DNA of 61,627 bases from IMG/VR virus record IMGVR_UViG_3300013119_000686, positions 1 through 61,627 of that record. The stretch is one strand, 5' to 3'. Source of the stretch: a virus. Under the pieces are notes generated by a model. It made no database searches. It was not told the origin of the DNA and saw only the letters and a program-made list of their open reading frames with translations. The position numbers were made by a program, and so were the translations under genes. Shown one piece after another: positions 1 to 9,790 of this stretch. Positions within the stretch are counted from its first letter, which is position 1; every line of letters begins with the position of its first letter.

Positions 1-2
1 TA

Positions 3-1553
3 CCTCTTGAAAATTTTTCAGGATCACAAATATCAAAATATGATCCAAGACCGTTTAGAGGCCCAGGACTATGGACACATAAAGATAGATTTATTACAGA
101 GACATCTGCTGAAACATCAATACCCTCTACAGACGTAAGAATAGCTACATATCAATCTGGAAACATTCAAATGAAAACACCGTATCTTTTGTTTCCAGAA
201 GATGAGCTAGTTTTTGGCCTTGAGGCGTGTATTGGTCTGTCTCCGTTACAAGACTTTCATACAGTAACCGGTAGCAGGATGAACATATGCACACCCCAGC
301 TACACAGCAACATTCGAGAGGTAAACGGAGGCCGTGCAAGTATAACGATGTTTGGTTCCCTTGTCAGGGAAGGCAAGGAGTATCATGAGACGCTAAACCA
401 GAATCTTACATCTAATGCAATACATGAGGCAATACTAGGTGAGCCTGTTGTTGATCAGTATGATATCGCAACCAGAGATGAGATGATAGGAACATATGTT
501 GACAACTATGTTGTTGGAAATATTCATGCAACAGGTACAACAAATGGTACAAAAGGCATTAGAGAAGATGGAGGAAAGCTACTAAGAGAACAGCTTGATT
601 TTACTAGAACAGTAATGGGAAGTTTTTCATCCGGCACAGCGAATCCTAAGGGCAGCTCCGGAACAAAGACATATTATGGCAGTGGATCTATGCAGAGATT
701 TGTTAGATTATCTTCTAGAAGTGAGAGATATTATGATACTTTTCTTCCAGACATATATGAGTATCTTGTAACATATGGGGGTGCAGGTACACCAAGAATT
801 GGAAATTCTATTTCTGTTGGATATGATGGAATGGTTGGAAACATGCTTCTTGTAACTGGATCAGTTGTTCTACAGCTGAATGGAAATAGAATGAAATTAC
901 CCTTTGACAACAACATAGAGCGATATCCCGAAAGCTGGGGAGAAATATTCAACTCAGCAACACCACTACCAGATTCAACGTTATCACCAGAACAACCTCC
1001 ATCCGCAGCGGCAGAGTTACAGGGAATTTTTCTTGCTGGTGAGAATATTATTAATATTACGACAGGACTTTTTATCAATGCCATAGCTGCCAAGAGAATG
1101 CTATTTGAAACAGGAAAGGGAAGTGTTTTAACAGACTTTAATGATCAACAGGCTGTAACACCAATGACAGACGTAGATAGTGGAATATCAGGTTCAGCAA
1201 GAGGCTTTAGCTATGGAATACAAAATATAGATCCGCAGTTTTCAAGTGCGGTTTTTAGATGGAATAGATACGGACAGTTTAGAGATATGCTTGAGCAACG
1301 TCAAGATGGTAAGTTCTACATCATGGAAACAGCATCAGAAGATGAGGAGTCAGAGCAATCACCAGGCCTCCAGCCAGCTGTCGTCAAGGTTGATTTTGTC
1401 AAGGAGTCATCAGCAGAGACCGTTATTCCTGGTGATACACAGTGTTCTAATCTTAGCTTTGAGTGCACATCATCTGTTCCTTACTATGACGGTATGTTTA
1501 GAAATAGGTCTAAAGAGATGGATGTAGAAGAGGAATATGTCGCTCTAATTTAA
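3..1553 (+). CDS. Large virion structural protein, 5'-truncated by window
   Basis: The frame is open from the first bases of the window, and the reading frame upstream of the first internal ATG (171) translates as ordinary protein (for example PFRGPGLWTHKDRF). The gene therefore starts before the window; 516 residues are visible. I do not recognise a named family. It is rich in Gly, Ser and Thr, has no signal peptide or membrane segment, and ends with acidic residues (EMDVEEEYVALI). It is followed after 31 bases by another structural gene in the same direction, so a virion role (baseplate or fibre region) is inferred from context only. Confidence 0.75.
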   Translation, partial: PLENFSGSQISKYDPRPFRGPGLWTHKDRFITETSAETSIPSTDVRIATYQSGNIQMKTPYLLFPEDELVFGLEACIGLSPLQDFHTVTGSRMNICTPQLHSNIREVNGGRASITMFGSLVREGKEYHETLNQNLTSNAIHEAILGEPVVDQYDIATRDEMIGTYVDNYVVGNIHATGTTNGTKGIREDGGKLLREQLDFTRTVMGSFSSGTANPKGSSGTKTYYGSGSMQRFVRLSSRSERYYDTFLPDIYEYLVTYGGAGTPRIGNSISVGYDGMVGNMLLVTGSVVLQLNGNRMKLPFDNNIERYPESWGEIFNSATPLPDSTLSPEQPPSAAAELQGIFLAGENIINITTGLFINAIAAKRMLFETGKGSVLTDFNDQQAVTPMTDVDSGISGSARGFSYGIQNIDPQFSSAVFRWNRYGQFRDMLEQRQDGKFYIMETASEDEESEQSPGLQPAVVKVDFVKESSAETVIPGDTQCSNLSFECTSSVPYYDGMFRNRSKEMDVEEEYVALI

Positions 1554-1584
1554 TAAGGGGGATAGTTATCATTACGAGGGTCAG

Positions 1585-2703
1585 ATGGCAGGAATCTTAG
1601 ATAATAAGTCTAGAATAATGGATGTTCTTGTGACTGAGATAGGTCGACGTCAAATGGCAAGCGGTAAGATGAGAATAGAGTTCGCATCATTTACTGACTC
1701 ATCAACATTCTATAGGCCTGACATAGCAAGTGGATCAGCCGATGCGACCCAGAGGATCTATTTTGAGGCAACCAATCAGCATCAGGACATGATAACATTT
1801 GAGACTGATGATAGTGGTGATCTACTTGGTTATGAGATCGACTCTCATACATCTCTCGTGGGAGACAGCGTGTTTGATAAGTCGTCCACAGGTGAGAATC
1901 TAGCTGATTATCTGTTCGTGTCAGGTGGAAAGGGTGACTTTGCAAGCCTGTCTGCAGGAATTGTTAGCTCGTCTGCAGATCACTTTGACGATCTATACTC
2001 AATAGGGTCTAGGGCAACATTTGAGTTAGATAAGAAGCTAAAGCTTAATACAGAGAGGCTAAGCTTCACAATTGACAACTCAAGGCCTTTCTCATCAGGT
2101 GACGTAACTGAGGCAGATGTCGACACCATTGAACCGTTTTTTTTAGACAAGAGGTTGTCACATCTTGATCAATTTAAGTTTCTTCCGCCTGTTGTGCCGG
2201 GCTCAGGTCCGTTTGACTCTAGAAGGCTTGGGAGGTTTGAGAATTTAAATCAGGCTGATGACATGTCGTATTTCGATCTGATGATGGAACTAGAGAAGTC
2301 AGAGACTAGTGTGATAGATCAAGAAACGGCTATAAATGAAATGTCTAATGAGACAGAAGGATCTACAGGCGGATCAGGATTACAATATCATAAACAGCTG
2401 ATGCAAGATGTTGCCATGGAGAATCTTTCTGTCTCACTAACAACTGAAGCATCTTCTCGAGAGAGAAAAGATATCGTGTTTGAAAAGACGTCAGATCAAA
2501 ATAACATTGTCATGCAGATGTTTGAGGTTGCAGGAAGCAAGTTTACAAAGCTAGACGTGATCGACTTTGGTGAATTTAACATAGCAAGGACTCCGTTTCC
2601 AGGATTTAGGTCTAATAAGCGTGTATTTTTTATTGGAAAGGTATTTCTTAACACAGCAAGGATACCAACGTTTGTGAATATCTTTACGATGGTGATTGAC
2701 TGA
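1585..2703 (+). CDS. Virion structural protein with GILDN/GRR N-terminal module
   Basis: 372 residues. The ATG is preceded by a good Shine-Dalgarno (ACGAGGG, 4 bases away). The first 45 residues (MAGILDNKSRIMDVLVTEIG, then RRQMASGKMRIEFASFTD) match in pattern the start of the product of the gene at 11881: a short Gly-x-Leu-Asp opening, a Thr-x-x-Gly-Arg motif and a Phe-Ala/Phe-x-x-x-Asp strand. This suggests a shared attachment module. The rest is not recognised. Its stop overlaps the next ATG by one base (TGATG), which implies translational coupling. Virion role is inferred from its neighbours. Confidence 0.75.
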   Translation: MAGILDNKSRIMDVLVTEIGRRQMASGKMRIEFASFTDSSTFYRPDIASGSADATQRIYFEATNQHQDMITFETDDSGDLLGYEIDSHTSLVGDSVFDKSSTGENLADYLFVSGGKGDFASLSAGIVSSSADHFDDLYSIGSRATFELDKKLKLNTERLSFTIDNSRPFSSGDVTEADVDTIEPFFLDKRLSHLDQFKFLPPVVPGSGPFDSRRLGRFENLNQADDMSYFDLMMELEKSETSVIDQETAINEMSNETEGSTGGSGLQYHKQLMQDVAMENLSVSLTTEASSRERKDIVFEKTSDQNNIVMQMFEVAGSKFTKLDVIDFGEFNIARTPFPGFRSNKRVFFIGKVFLNTARIPTFVNIFTMVID

Positions 2704-5273
2704 TGATTATCAAGGATGTAGCATCAAGCTTTTTTGTTAAAAATGACACAGGCAGGGCTGAAATTGAATCAATCAGCTCGGATGAGAACGATATTCAATT
2801 TTTTAACTATGTTGTGACGTTTAAGGTTGATGCAAGAAACATAATACAGGGTGGAATCACAACGGCAAGGATGTCGATTAAAAATAACAAGACAGAGACA
2901 GCAGCCGGAATGTTTGACGGTGTCGACGGCCAGGACACGTCGGCTGTCATCGATGCTGTTCTTAATTCATCATCAGACACAAAGAAAGAGATATTAACAA
3001 ATAGTGATAAGGATGTTCTTCTAAGGAAGAATGTTGATCTTACAACAATTGTGAGCAATTCTGTCGCTGGAAACCTTCACATGTTTAGTGACGAGGAGGC
3101 GTTTGGAACGAAGAGATCATCATCTCTTAGAACACCGTCATCATTGTTAAATTCGAGCAACTATCCCGCCATACAAAGGGTCCTAAGTAACGGCGTAGAG
3201 GAAAGGATAAACGGTTCTGGTCACTCTTTAAACCTAGACAATCTTAGTCTTGTTAAGGATCAATCTTTTTCTAGAAGCTTTAAGATGATGCTAAATGCAG
3301 GAGTTGATCCAGGGTCATCCTTAAATAAAAAGGCTAGAATATCTACGATTGAAAATTCAATGGAAGGAACATCTCGCGTTACAAGATCCTCAACGGGAAG
3401 ATACTATATTGACCAGCTTCGAACAGCGATGATCACAAGTCTTGAAGGAAGTCACTCAAATAGAAATAGCGCTGCTGACTATGCAAGCGATCATGAGATA
3501 CCGATCTTAACGGTATCTAATAAAAGAATAAAGGATCTAAATATCAAGTTTTCTCTGTCAAGCTGGCAGATAAACTCCTCTGCACTATTAAATGTTTCAG
3601 TTGATATGATAAATAGCAAGAACATCACGCTTGAAACAAAGGAGTTTGAGCTACAGCCTAAACAGCATTCACTAGACTTTACTATAACTGAATCTGATCC
3701 AGTTCTAAGATCATCAACATCTGAAAACGGAAGCGATGTTGTAAAGATTGCAGTTAATGATGTGAATGCAAGCGGTATGATGTTATTTGTGAGAAATATA
3801 AGTGAGACAGGATCCCTTCTTGATAGCGGATACGTTGCTAAATTAACGATTTCATCTGACGATGAAAGACCTCTTCATCCTTCTGTATATACGTCTACAC
3901 AGGTGTCCGGAAAGGGAAACAGGTCAGGTATGTCTGTCTACAGGGCAGTTCAGAAGCTACCAGACGGTATGATTTTAGGAAATTTTTCCTCAAGATCAAT
4001 ATCAAGAGGAAGATTTTTAAGATATCACTGTACGATATATACGACATGCACTAACGATAGCATCTTTGTGTCTGTAAGGGACATTCCTGAGACAGTTTCA
4101 TCGATTGAGATAATGAGAAGAGACCTGACAGTCAATCAAAGAACATATGAAAGCATCTATCAGCGTGACCTTCTCTTAGAGAAAGGCTTGGGAAATACGC
4201 CTGGTGTGTTTAATACCTCAGATAGAATTTCTATGAGTGACAATCTTGTCAAAGCAGATCGAACATATGAGTATCGCTGCATGCTTAGATATCGAAATGG
4301 GATTGAACAGCTCTCATCATCATCAAGAACTCAAAAATACACAAGACCCACTGGGCTAGCAACTGTTGGTATAACAGACGTAACAACATCGCAGGATAAT
4401 GGATCAGCTAGCCATAGTGTTTCGTTTACCGTCTCAGGTCAGCAAATTGACTCTGCAACAGACTTTCTCGTAGAGGCAATTCAAAGTGCAGGACTGTCAG
4501 ATCTCTTTCAAGATGACGTAGAGAAGATCAAAGATAGCCTCAAGAATGTTATCGTGTTTAATGTAGAGAGGTTTGATCAGACGTCAGGTGAGACAGTTAA
4601 CTTAGGCGTATTTCTCGGAGGAAATGTAACTGATAACGATGCAGAGATAGGTCCTTCCTCTGGTAGAAAATACACGTATCGAGCAACGGCATTAATGAGG
4701 TCACCTCTTGAGCTAATTGAGGAGATAAAGTCATCACTTTCTGAATCAGAGATGACGCAGTCAGAGATAGATAATCCAGCAGCCAGGCTATCTATGTCAT
4801 CAGATGAGGAGATTGATCCCAACTTTTCTGGTAAGTTCTATAGCAGGATCTCATTCAAGAGAGGAACCTTGGCATACGGATCAGCTCTTAGTGAGTCGAC
4901 AGCACAAGATAGATTTGAAAAGGATTCGACCGGTGACTTTTTTGAGATTGATGTCGATCTGTCTGGAGGGATTTCTGTTGTTAGTTCACCGATGGCCACA
5001 CAGGTGGGACAGAAAGGTGTGTTAGTTGAGTGGTCTGTTAGTGGAAATAGCAACATGATAGACTGCTTTATTGTCGTGTCAGTGAGACCTGACGGTAGAT
5101 TTATCGCAGGAGCTTGTCATAACGTAAATAACAACGGTTCATATGTATTTATTGATAGAGACATGAAGGGATATGAGGGAACTGTTCACTATGAGGTGAG
5201 ACCTGTGATGTTAGATGGAAGAGTTGGAGACATAGCGACATCAACTCCGATAACAGTAAGGATTGAGAGATAG
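2703..5273 (+). CDS. Large virion protein with fibronectin-III-like regions
   Basis: 856 residues, starting on an ATG that overlaps the previous stop. The family is not recognised by name. The segment from about residue 460 to 560 and the C-terminal 90 residues (GVLVEWSVSG, then VHYEVRPVMLDGRVG) have the alternating hydrophobic pattern and Trp/Tyr positions of fibronectin type III or Ig-like beta sandwiches, common in phage tail and baseplate proteins. The protein is Ser/Asp/Thr rich with no membrane segment. It lies in a row with other structural genes, and the next ATG is only 2 bases downstream. A baseplate or fibre role is inferred. Confidence 0.7.
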   Translation: MIIKDVASSFFVKNDTGRAEIESISSDENDIQFFNYVVTFKVDARNIIQGGITTARMSIKNNKTETAAGMFDGVDGQDTSAVIDAVLNSSSDTKKEILTNSDKDVLLRKNVDLTTIVSNSVAGNLHMFSDEEAFGTKRSSSLRTPSSLLNSSNYPAIQRVLSNGVEERINGSGHSLNLDNLSLVKDQSFSRSFKMMLNAGVDPGSSLNKKARISTIENSMEGTSRVTRSSTGRYYIDQLRTAMITSLEGSHSNRNSAADYASDHEIPILTVSNKRIKDLNIKFSLSSWQINSSALLNVSVDMINSKNITLETKEFELQPKQHSLDFTITESDPVLRSSTSENGSDVVKIAVNDVNASGMMLFVRNISETGSLLDSGYVAKLTISSDDERPLHPSVYTSTQVSGKGNRSGMSVYRAVQKLPDGMILGNFSSRSISRGRFLRYHCTIYTTCTNDSIFVSVRDIPETVSSIEIMRRDLTVNQRTYESIYQRDLLLEKGLGNTPGVFNTSDRISMSDNLVKADRTYEYRCMLRYRNGIEQLSSSSRTQKYTRPTGLATVGITDVTTSQDNGSASHSVSFTVSGQQIDSATDFLVEAIQSAGLSDLFQDDVEKIKDSLKNVIVFNVERFDQTSGETVNLGVFLGGNVTDNDAEIGPSSGRKYTYRATALMRSPLELIEEIKSSLSESEMTQSEIDNPAARLSMSSDEEIDPNFSGKFYSRISFKRGTLAYGSALSESTAQDRFEKDSTGDFFEIDVDLSGGISVVSSPMATQVGQKGVLVEWSVSGNSNMIDCFIVVSVRPDGRFIAGACHNVNNNGSYVFIDRDMKGYEGTVHYEVRPVMLDGRVGDIATSTPITVRIER

Positions 5274-5275
5274 AC

Positions 5276-8200
5276 ATGCCACCACTTCCAGGACCATTTG
5301 GAAACATGAACATACACCAGCAGAGCTCGTCAACTACTACGTCTACGACTAGCACATCTACAACGCAGACAAACACAGAAATACTTAACGGCCCCCTGGG
5401 CAATCAGTCAGCATCTTCTTCTACATCGCAGACTTCATCTACGTCTACATCACAGACTAACTCAAACATCTTTAATCTTTCGCAACAGTTGCAACAGGAC
5501 AATCAGTCAGAATCTACAGGCGGCGGCTTTTCTGGAATAGGGGCCACTGTGCACGCCGCCATGACTGAAGGCGGTGGAAATATAATAACAGAAGAATTGT
5601 CTACAGGAGGAATAGGGGCCACTGTGCACGCCGCCATGACTGAAGGCGGTGGAAATATAGAGTTTTCTGCAATGACGCAAGGGGCAGGAGCATCTCTTTT
5701 AAACAATGCAGGCACTGGTTTGCTTTTAAGCGGTCCATCCGTCGGAGCTTCAATAGCTGAAGGTCCCGGTGCGATAACTGAGCAGCCACAGCAGTCTAAT
5801 GCAGGTGCAGAGGGAACCTACTCTGGCATAGGAAATATATTTAGTGCCCTTGGCGGTGCAACTATTGGTTCTAATGTTCCTCAAAATATACAGACGGTAT
5901 CTCACGAGACTGCTCCCGGTGGTGACACAGAGGTGACAACAGATCCACCAAGGCAGGGATTTTTACCAACTGCAGGAATTAGCTATAGCACGCCTGTCAT
6001 CCTAGGGTCGTTTGAATTCATGCCGCCGTGGAAGACGGCACACAGATATGAAGGAAGTCATCTCTCCTCAGCAGGAAAGCTAATAGATCTTCAAAATATC
6101 CTAAAGCAGGCAAGAAATAACTCAATTAATGAAATTTTTCATAATTTTTTTGGAGTTTGGCCAAGCTCCACGGGCGGCGAACCTCTGAGGGTGACCGCAG
6201 CAGCGCCACAAGATGTTCAAAATTCTGTATTTGACGAGGCTAACAGGCTACCTTCTGTTAGAGATACGACAAGTGAGGAGTTAAATCAATATCTCGAAAT
6301 TTTTTTGGCACTTGAGGAAATATCTCTATCATTAAACGTAAAGAGAAATTCTAACAAATATAGACAGATCTCTAATAGCACTGATCTTGTTAGTCATTTT
6401 GATAGATACGATGGATTTGGCGTTAGCATTGCTCAAAACACTAAGGCTCTTTATTCCTTTTTTCTTGAAACACTTAAATATTCACATGATTTTTGGAGCA
6501 CATCTACAAAGACTGTTCTTGTTATGCAGCTATTTGCTGATCTTAGGGCTAGCATTTTACATTCTAGTCTTAATCTGTGGAATGACACAAGAACGATGCC
6601 TTCTCATGCAACAACAGTCGCAGGCTATGGTGGAACAAAGTCAAAAGTTAGATATGAGGCCCACAAAAGTTTAGGCAAGATAGAGTTTAGTGGATGGGAT
6701 CCCGCAGTAAGTACATCACTGAGTCTAAGTAGTCAGTATTTTACCCAGGCTGATGCAAATAGCGTATTCAACACGCCTTCAACAGTGACATGGATAAACA
6801 AGGCCTCAGCAAATCTCCACTATGCAACCCGTGATTACTATCTCAGACTTGCGCTCAGTCACGGAACTGTTAGAAGTAAGTCTGCACAGCTTGGTCATCT
6901 AATTAGCCCAGGTAGTGCAGGAAGAGTTTCTTCACTAGTGGCAGCTCAAAAGATGTCTGACGTCTTTGACACGATCTTTGGTCCGATAGGCGGCCCCGAA
7001 AGCTCACAGATCCTAAACGCTGACCGAAACTCATCAAGTATCTTTACCGCTATATCACCAAATGTAGATGTAGCGACACCTGACCCGCCTGGAATTACAA
7101 GACAAATGCCGCTTCTCTCACACGATCGTCAGTCACTTATGCCAGGCGTGTCTCAGAGATTTATGGGTGGAAAAGACTGGTTTGTTGATTCTCAGCTCAC
7201 ATCAGATGACGGTGAAAGGTTAAGTCCTGCTAGATTTACAGGCTATGTTGATGATATATCAGATAAGATTGACACGTTGCAAGAGATGATTCTTCCAGTC
7301 ATAACTGCCGGTCACATTGCAAATACAACATTTTTTAAAAAGATCATCCAGAGGTTGAAATACTTTATTGAAGATAAGGGTGAGTTAACAGTAGATAGAG
7401 GGCAAGGATTGACTGAGTCTAAACTATATCAGATAGGCTCCTTATGGATGTTCATGCTTGCAAATGATAACACTTACCTATTTCAGTTAATTTTAAAAAT
7501 GATAATGTATAGAAAGGAGTATCAGCAGTATAGCAGTAGCAATAGACCCGCTACACTAGTAAGCAAATATAATCAAGCAAAGCAGGATCTTGCAGAGAGT
7601 ATCTGGTCGCACTACAGTGATCGAGAAGTAAACTATGATAATAAGATGATAATGACTACGACTGATGCAAAGAGGGTCGGAAGAACATATTTGTCAAGAG
7701 GTCTTGTTTCAATACTTGCTGCTCCAGGTGAACGTGATAACCTTTATGTTTTAGATGCTGATGCTCCTTCTGGACAGCGTAGTCTTGAGGGAATGATCGG
7801 AACGGGCACATCGTCGTTTAAAATTTGGGACATGCCACTAGAGGCAGCAAGAAAATTTCAGATAGAGGCAGAACAGGATGCTAATGTTAATTTAGGAAGT
7901 TCTGATGACCCTGGAACTCAAAAATCAGATTCAAAAAACTTCAATACAGTTACAGGTGATCTTGGCGTCGGATATTACGGAAGAGTGGCAGTTGCAATGA
8001 AGGTTATGATGGAGATGCTATGTGATAGCTTGTTTGTAAACTTTTCATCATCTACCGCAGATGTTAATGCAAGTGTAGGTAATGATGGTGGCGGAGGCCA
8101 AGGACATCAGGCATATACATATCAAGCTGCGTCATTTGGATATAATTTTTTGAATGCAATTGCATTTTCTGAGGCTCTGGATGCCTGGTCAGATGCAGGA

Positions 8201-9754
8201 AAAACCGGTGATTACAGTAGTCAGTTGAAAGATAGCTTAAGAAACAGGCTAGACGGTGAACAGCTAAGGGTTGAGCCAACAAGCTTCAGCTCAGACATGG
8301 CTAGTCTAAGAGATGATCAAGTTCAAGAAGCGATATCTGATGCATTAAGAGTTTTTTCTAATATGTCTGACATTAAGATAAATCTTTTTAATGAGGATGT
8401 GCATATATTTAACATTCTTCACTATCTGCAAAAAATAAAGGACGTGCTAAATACGACATCGACATCAGTTCAGAATAGCTTAAATCATAGCAGTGGTCCC
8501 TACGCAAATACTTTGACTAATTTGAATACTGAAAGCGGCAGGTTTTTATGTCAAAACCTAACAAGAGATCAGCTGTCTTTAAGCGGAGCGCTATATCATT
8601 CTCTTCTTAGTCCGTCTCGTGAGTATCCCGCATTTCCTGCCGGCAAGACGATTCACTCTAAGCAGGTTCTAAACATGCTATCCTGGATGACACAAGACGT
8701 TTTCAGCCCAGATGCAATTCAAGTTGGCGGACGACCAAGAATAATGACTGTAGGTCTTCCGGCCGGATTATTAGAGTATCTTAGGGATGCATCAGAAAGT
8801 CAGACAGGTGACTCGTACTACGGTGATGCGACAACTATTAAGATAGTTGTTCACAGGCAAAATCTCGTTAGTGATAGTGAGAATCCAGGGCCTCTTGTAT
8901 ATTATTTTGACACAGCTAATCACATAGTAGAGGGAATCGAAGGACAGGATGACATGATAAGTCTCGCACCTAGTGATCCCTCACCCTATGGTACAGCAAG
9001 CATGCTAAATGATGCAAATATCAGGTCATTTCACATCTTAAACAAGCATGACGAAGTTGAAACAAAGGTATTGACACCCAATCCTGTTGACTTAGGTAAG
9101 TACGGTACATCAACTAATCTTAAAGATCATATAAGAAACAATCACTTGTCAGATCACTATCTAAAAATTTATCTTAAGACAGTGATGGGAATAGACATCT
9201 ATGAGGATGTATTTCAACATGATACCGCTAGCACATTACGATCTGGACCAGACTCTGTGTCTCTTGGAACATCAGTTGCTAAGGAAGCCATTGTTGCTAA
9301 TACATCACAGACATACGAGAAGGCAATGACGAGTGCGCTTCAAAATCTTAGTCAGTTTACGGTAAAGACGACAGAGGAGGCAATTGAATTTAGCAGATTG
9401 TCAAGTGAGATAGCAAGATCTTTACCCTTTAGCAAGCAAAAATATGCAAATAGGGTCCTCCAGGCTAAAAAATTTGATAGAGTTTTTTGCCTTCTTGTTC
9501 ACGAACAGAACCCTTCGTTTATGTCTGGAGATGCTAACGACCAGACGCCGACAGGTGTACCTGTGATGATGGCCGAAGGTGCAATAAGACCTATCACAAA
9601 TCAATCTAACACATCAGGTGACACAAGTAGCAGTTCTAATTTTGGAAATACGGGAAGTGATTCAAGTGAGATGTGGGGTGTTGATGATCCAAGCTATTAT
9701 AACTTCTTTGTAACAGTAGAGCTTGCACAAAAGCCTTTAAGCCTTCATAGGTGA
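5276..9754 (+). CDS. Giant virion structural protein with Ser/Thr/Gln-rich head
   Basis: 1492 residues and the longest uninterrupted structural gene here. Residues 1 to about 80 are a low-complexity Ser/Thr/Gln/Asn stretch, probably a flexible linker. Next comes a 25-residue near-repeat (GIGATVHAAMTEGGGNI twice) encoded by a perfect 51-base direct repeat. The remaining roughly 1300 residues look globular and partly helical and are not recognised. There is no signal peptide or membrane segment. Its position between two fibronectin-like structural genes argues for a baseplate, fibre or tail component. No enzymatic motif was found. Confidence 0.7.
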   Translation: MPPLPGPFGNMNIHQQSSSTTTSTTSTSTTQTNTEILNGPLGNQSASSSTSQTSSTSTSQTNSNIFNLSQQLQQDNQSESTGGGFSGIGATVHAAMTEGGGNIITEELSTGGIGATVHAAMTEGGGNIEFSAMTQGAGASLLNNAGTGLLLSGPSVGASIAEGPGAITEQPQQSNAGAEGTYSGIGNIFSALGGATIGSNVPQNIQTVSHETAPGGDTEVTTDPPRQGFLPTAGISYSTPVILGSFEFMPPWKTAHRYEGSHLSSAGKLIDLQNILKQARNNSINEIFHNFFGVWPSSTGGEPLRVTAAAPQDVQNSVFDEANRLPSVRDTTSEELNQYLEIFLALEEISLSLNVKRNSNKYRQISNSTDLVSHFDRYDGFGVSIAQNTKALYSFFLETLKYSHDFWSTSTKTVLVMQLFADLRASILHSSLNLWNDTRTMPSHATTVAGYGGTKSKVRYEAHKSLGKIEFSGWDPAVSTSLSLSSQYFTQADANSVFNTPSTVTWINKASANLHYATRDYYLRLALSHGTVRSKSAQLGHLISPGSAGRVSSLVAAQKMSDVFDTIFGPIGGPESSQILNADRNSSSIFTAISPNVDVATPDPPGITRQMPLLSHDRQSLMPGVSQRFMGGKDWFVDSQLTSDDGERLSPARFTGYVDDISDKIDTLQEMILPVITAGHIANTTFFKKIIQRLKYFIEDKGELTVDRGQGLTESKLYQIGSLWMFMLANDNTYLFQLILKMIMYRKEYQQYSSSNRPATLVSKYNQAKQDLAESIWSHYSDREVNYDNKMIMTTTDAKRVGRTYLSRGLVSILAAPGERDNLYVLDADAPSGQRSLEGMIGTGTSSFKIWDMPLEAARKFQIEAEQDANVNLGSSDDPGTQKSDSKNFNTVTGDLGVGYYGRVAVAMKVMMEMLCDSLFVNFSSSTADVNASVGNDGGGGQGHQAYTYQAASFGYNFLNAIAFSEALDAWSDAGKTGDYSSQLKDSLRNRLDGEQLRVEPTSFSSDMASLRDDQVQEAISDALRVFSNMSDIKINLFNEDVHIFNILHYLQKIKDVLNTTSTSVQNSLNHSSGPYANTLTNLNTESGRFLCQNLTRDQLSLSGALYHSLLSPSREYPAFPAGKTIHSKQVLNMLSWMTQDVFSPDAIQVGGRPRIMTVGLPAGLLEYLRDASESQTGDSYYGDATTIKIVVHRQNLVSDSENPGPLVYYFDTANHIVEGIEGQDDMISLAPSDPSPYGTASMLNDANIRSFHILNKHDEVETKVLTPNPVDLGKYGTSTNLKDHIRNNHLSDHYLKIYLKTVMGIDIYEDVFQHDTASTLRSGPDSVSLGTSVAKEAIVANTSQTYEKAMTSALQNLSQFTVKTTEEAIEFSRLSSEIARSLPFSKQKYANRVLQAKKFDRVFCLLVHEQNPSFMSGDANDQTPTGVPVMMAEGAIRPITNQSNTSGDTSSSSNFGNTGSDSSEMWGVDDPSYYNFFVTVELAQKPLSLHR
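5534..5659 (+). repeat. 51-bp perfect direct repeat, two copies, period 75
   Basis: Positions 5534-5584 and 5609-5659 are identical (beginning GGAATAGGGGCCACTG and ending GGTGGAAATATA). The 75-base period is 25 codons, so the reading frame is kept and the protein repeats GIGATVHAAMTEGGGNI. Identity at synonymous positions suggests a recent duplication or continuing recombination. Confidence 0.95.
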
Positions 9755-9790
9755 TTAAACGATATAGACAGAATATCACGGACAAAAGAT

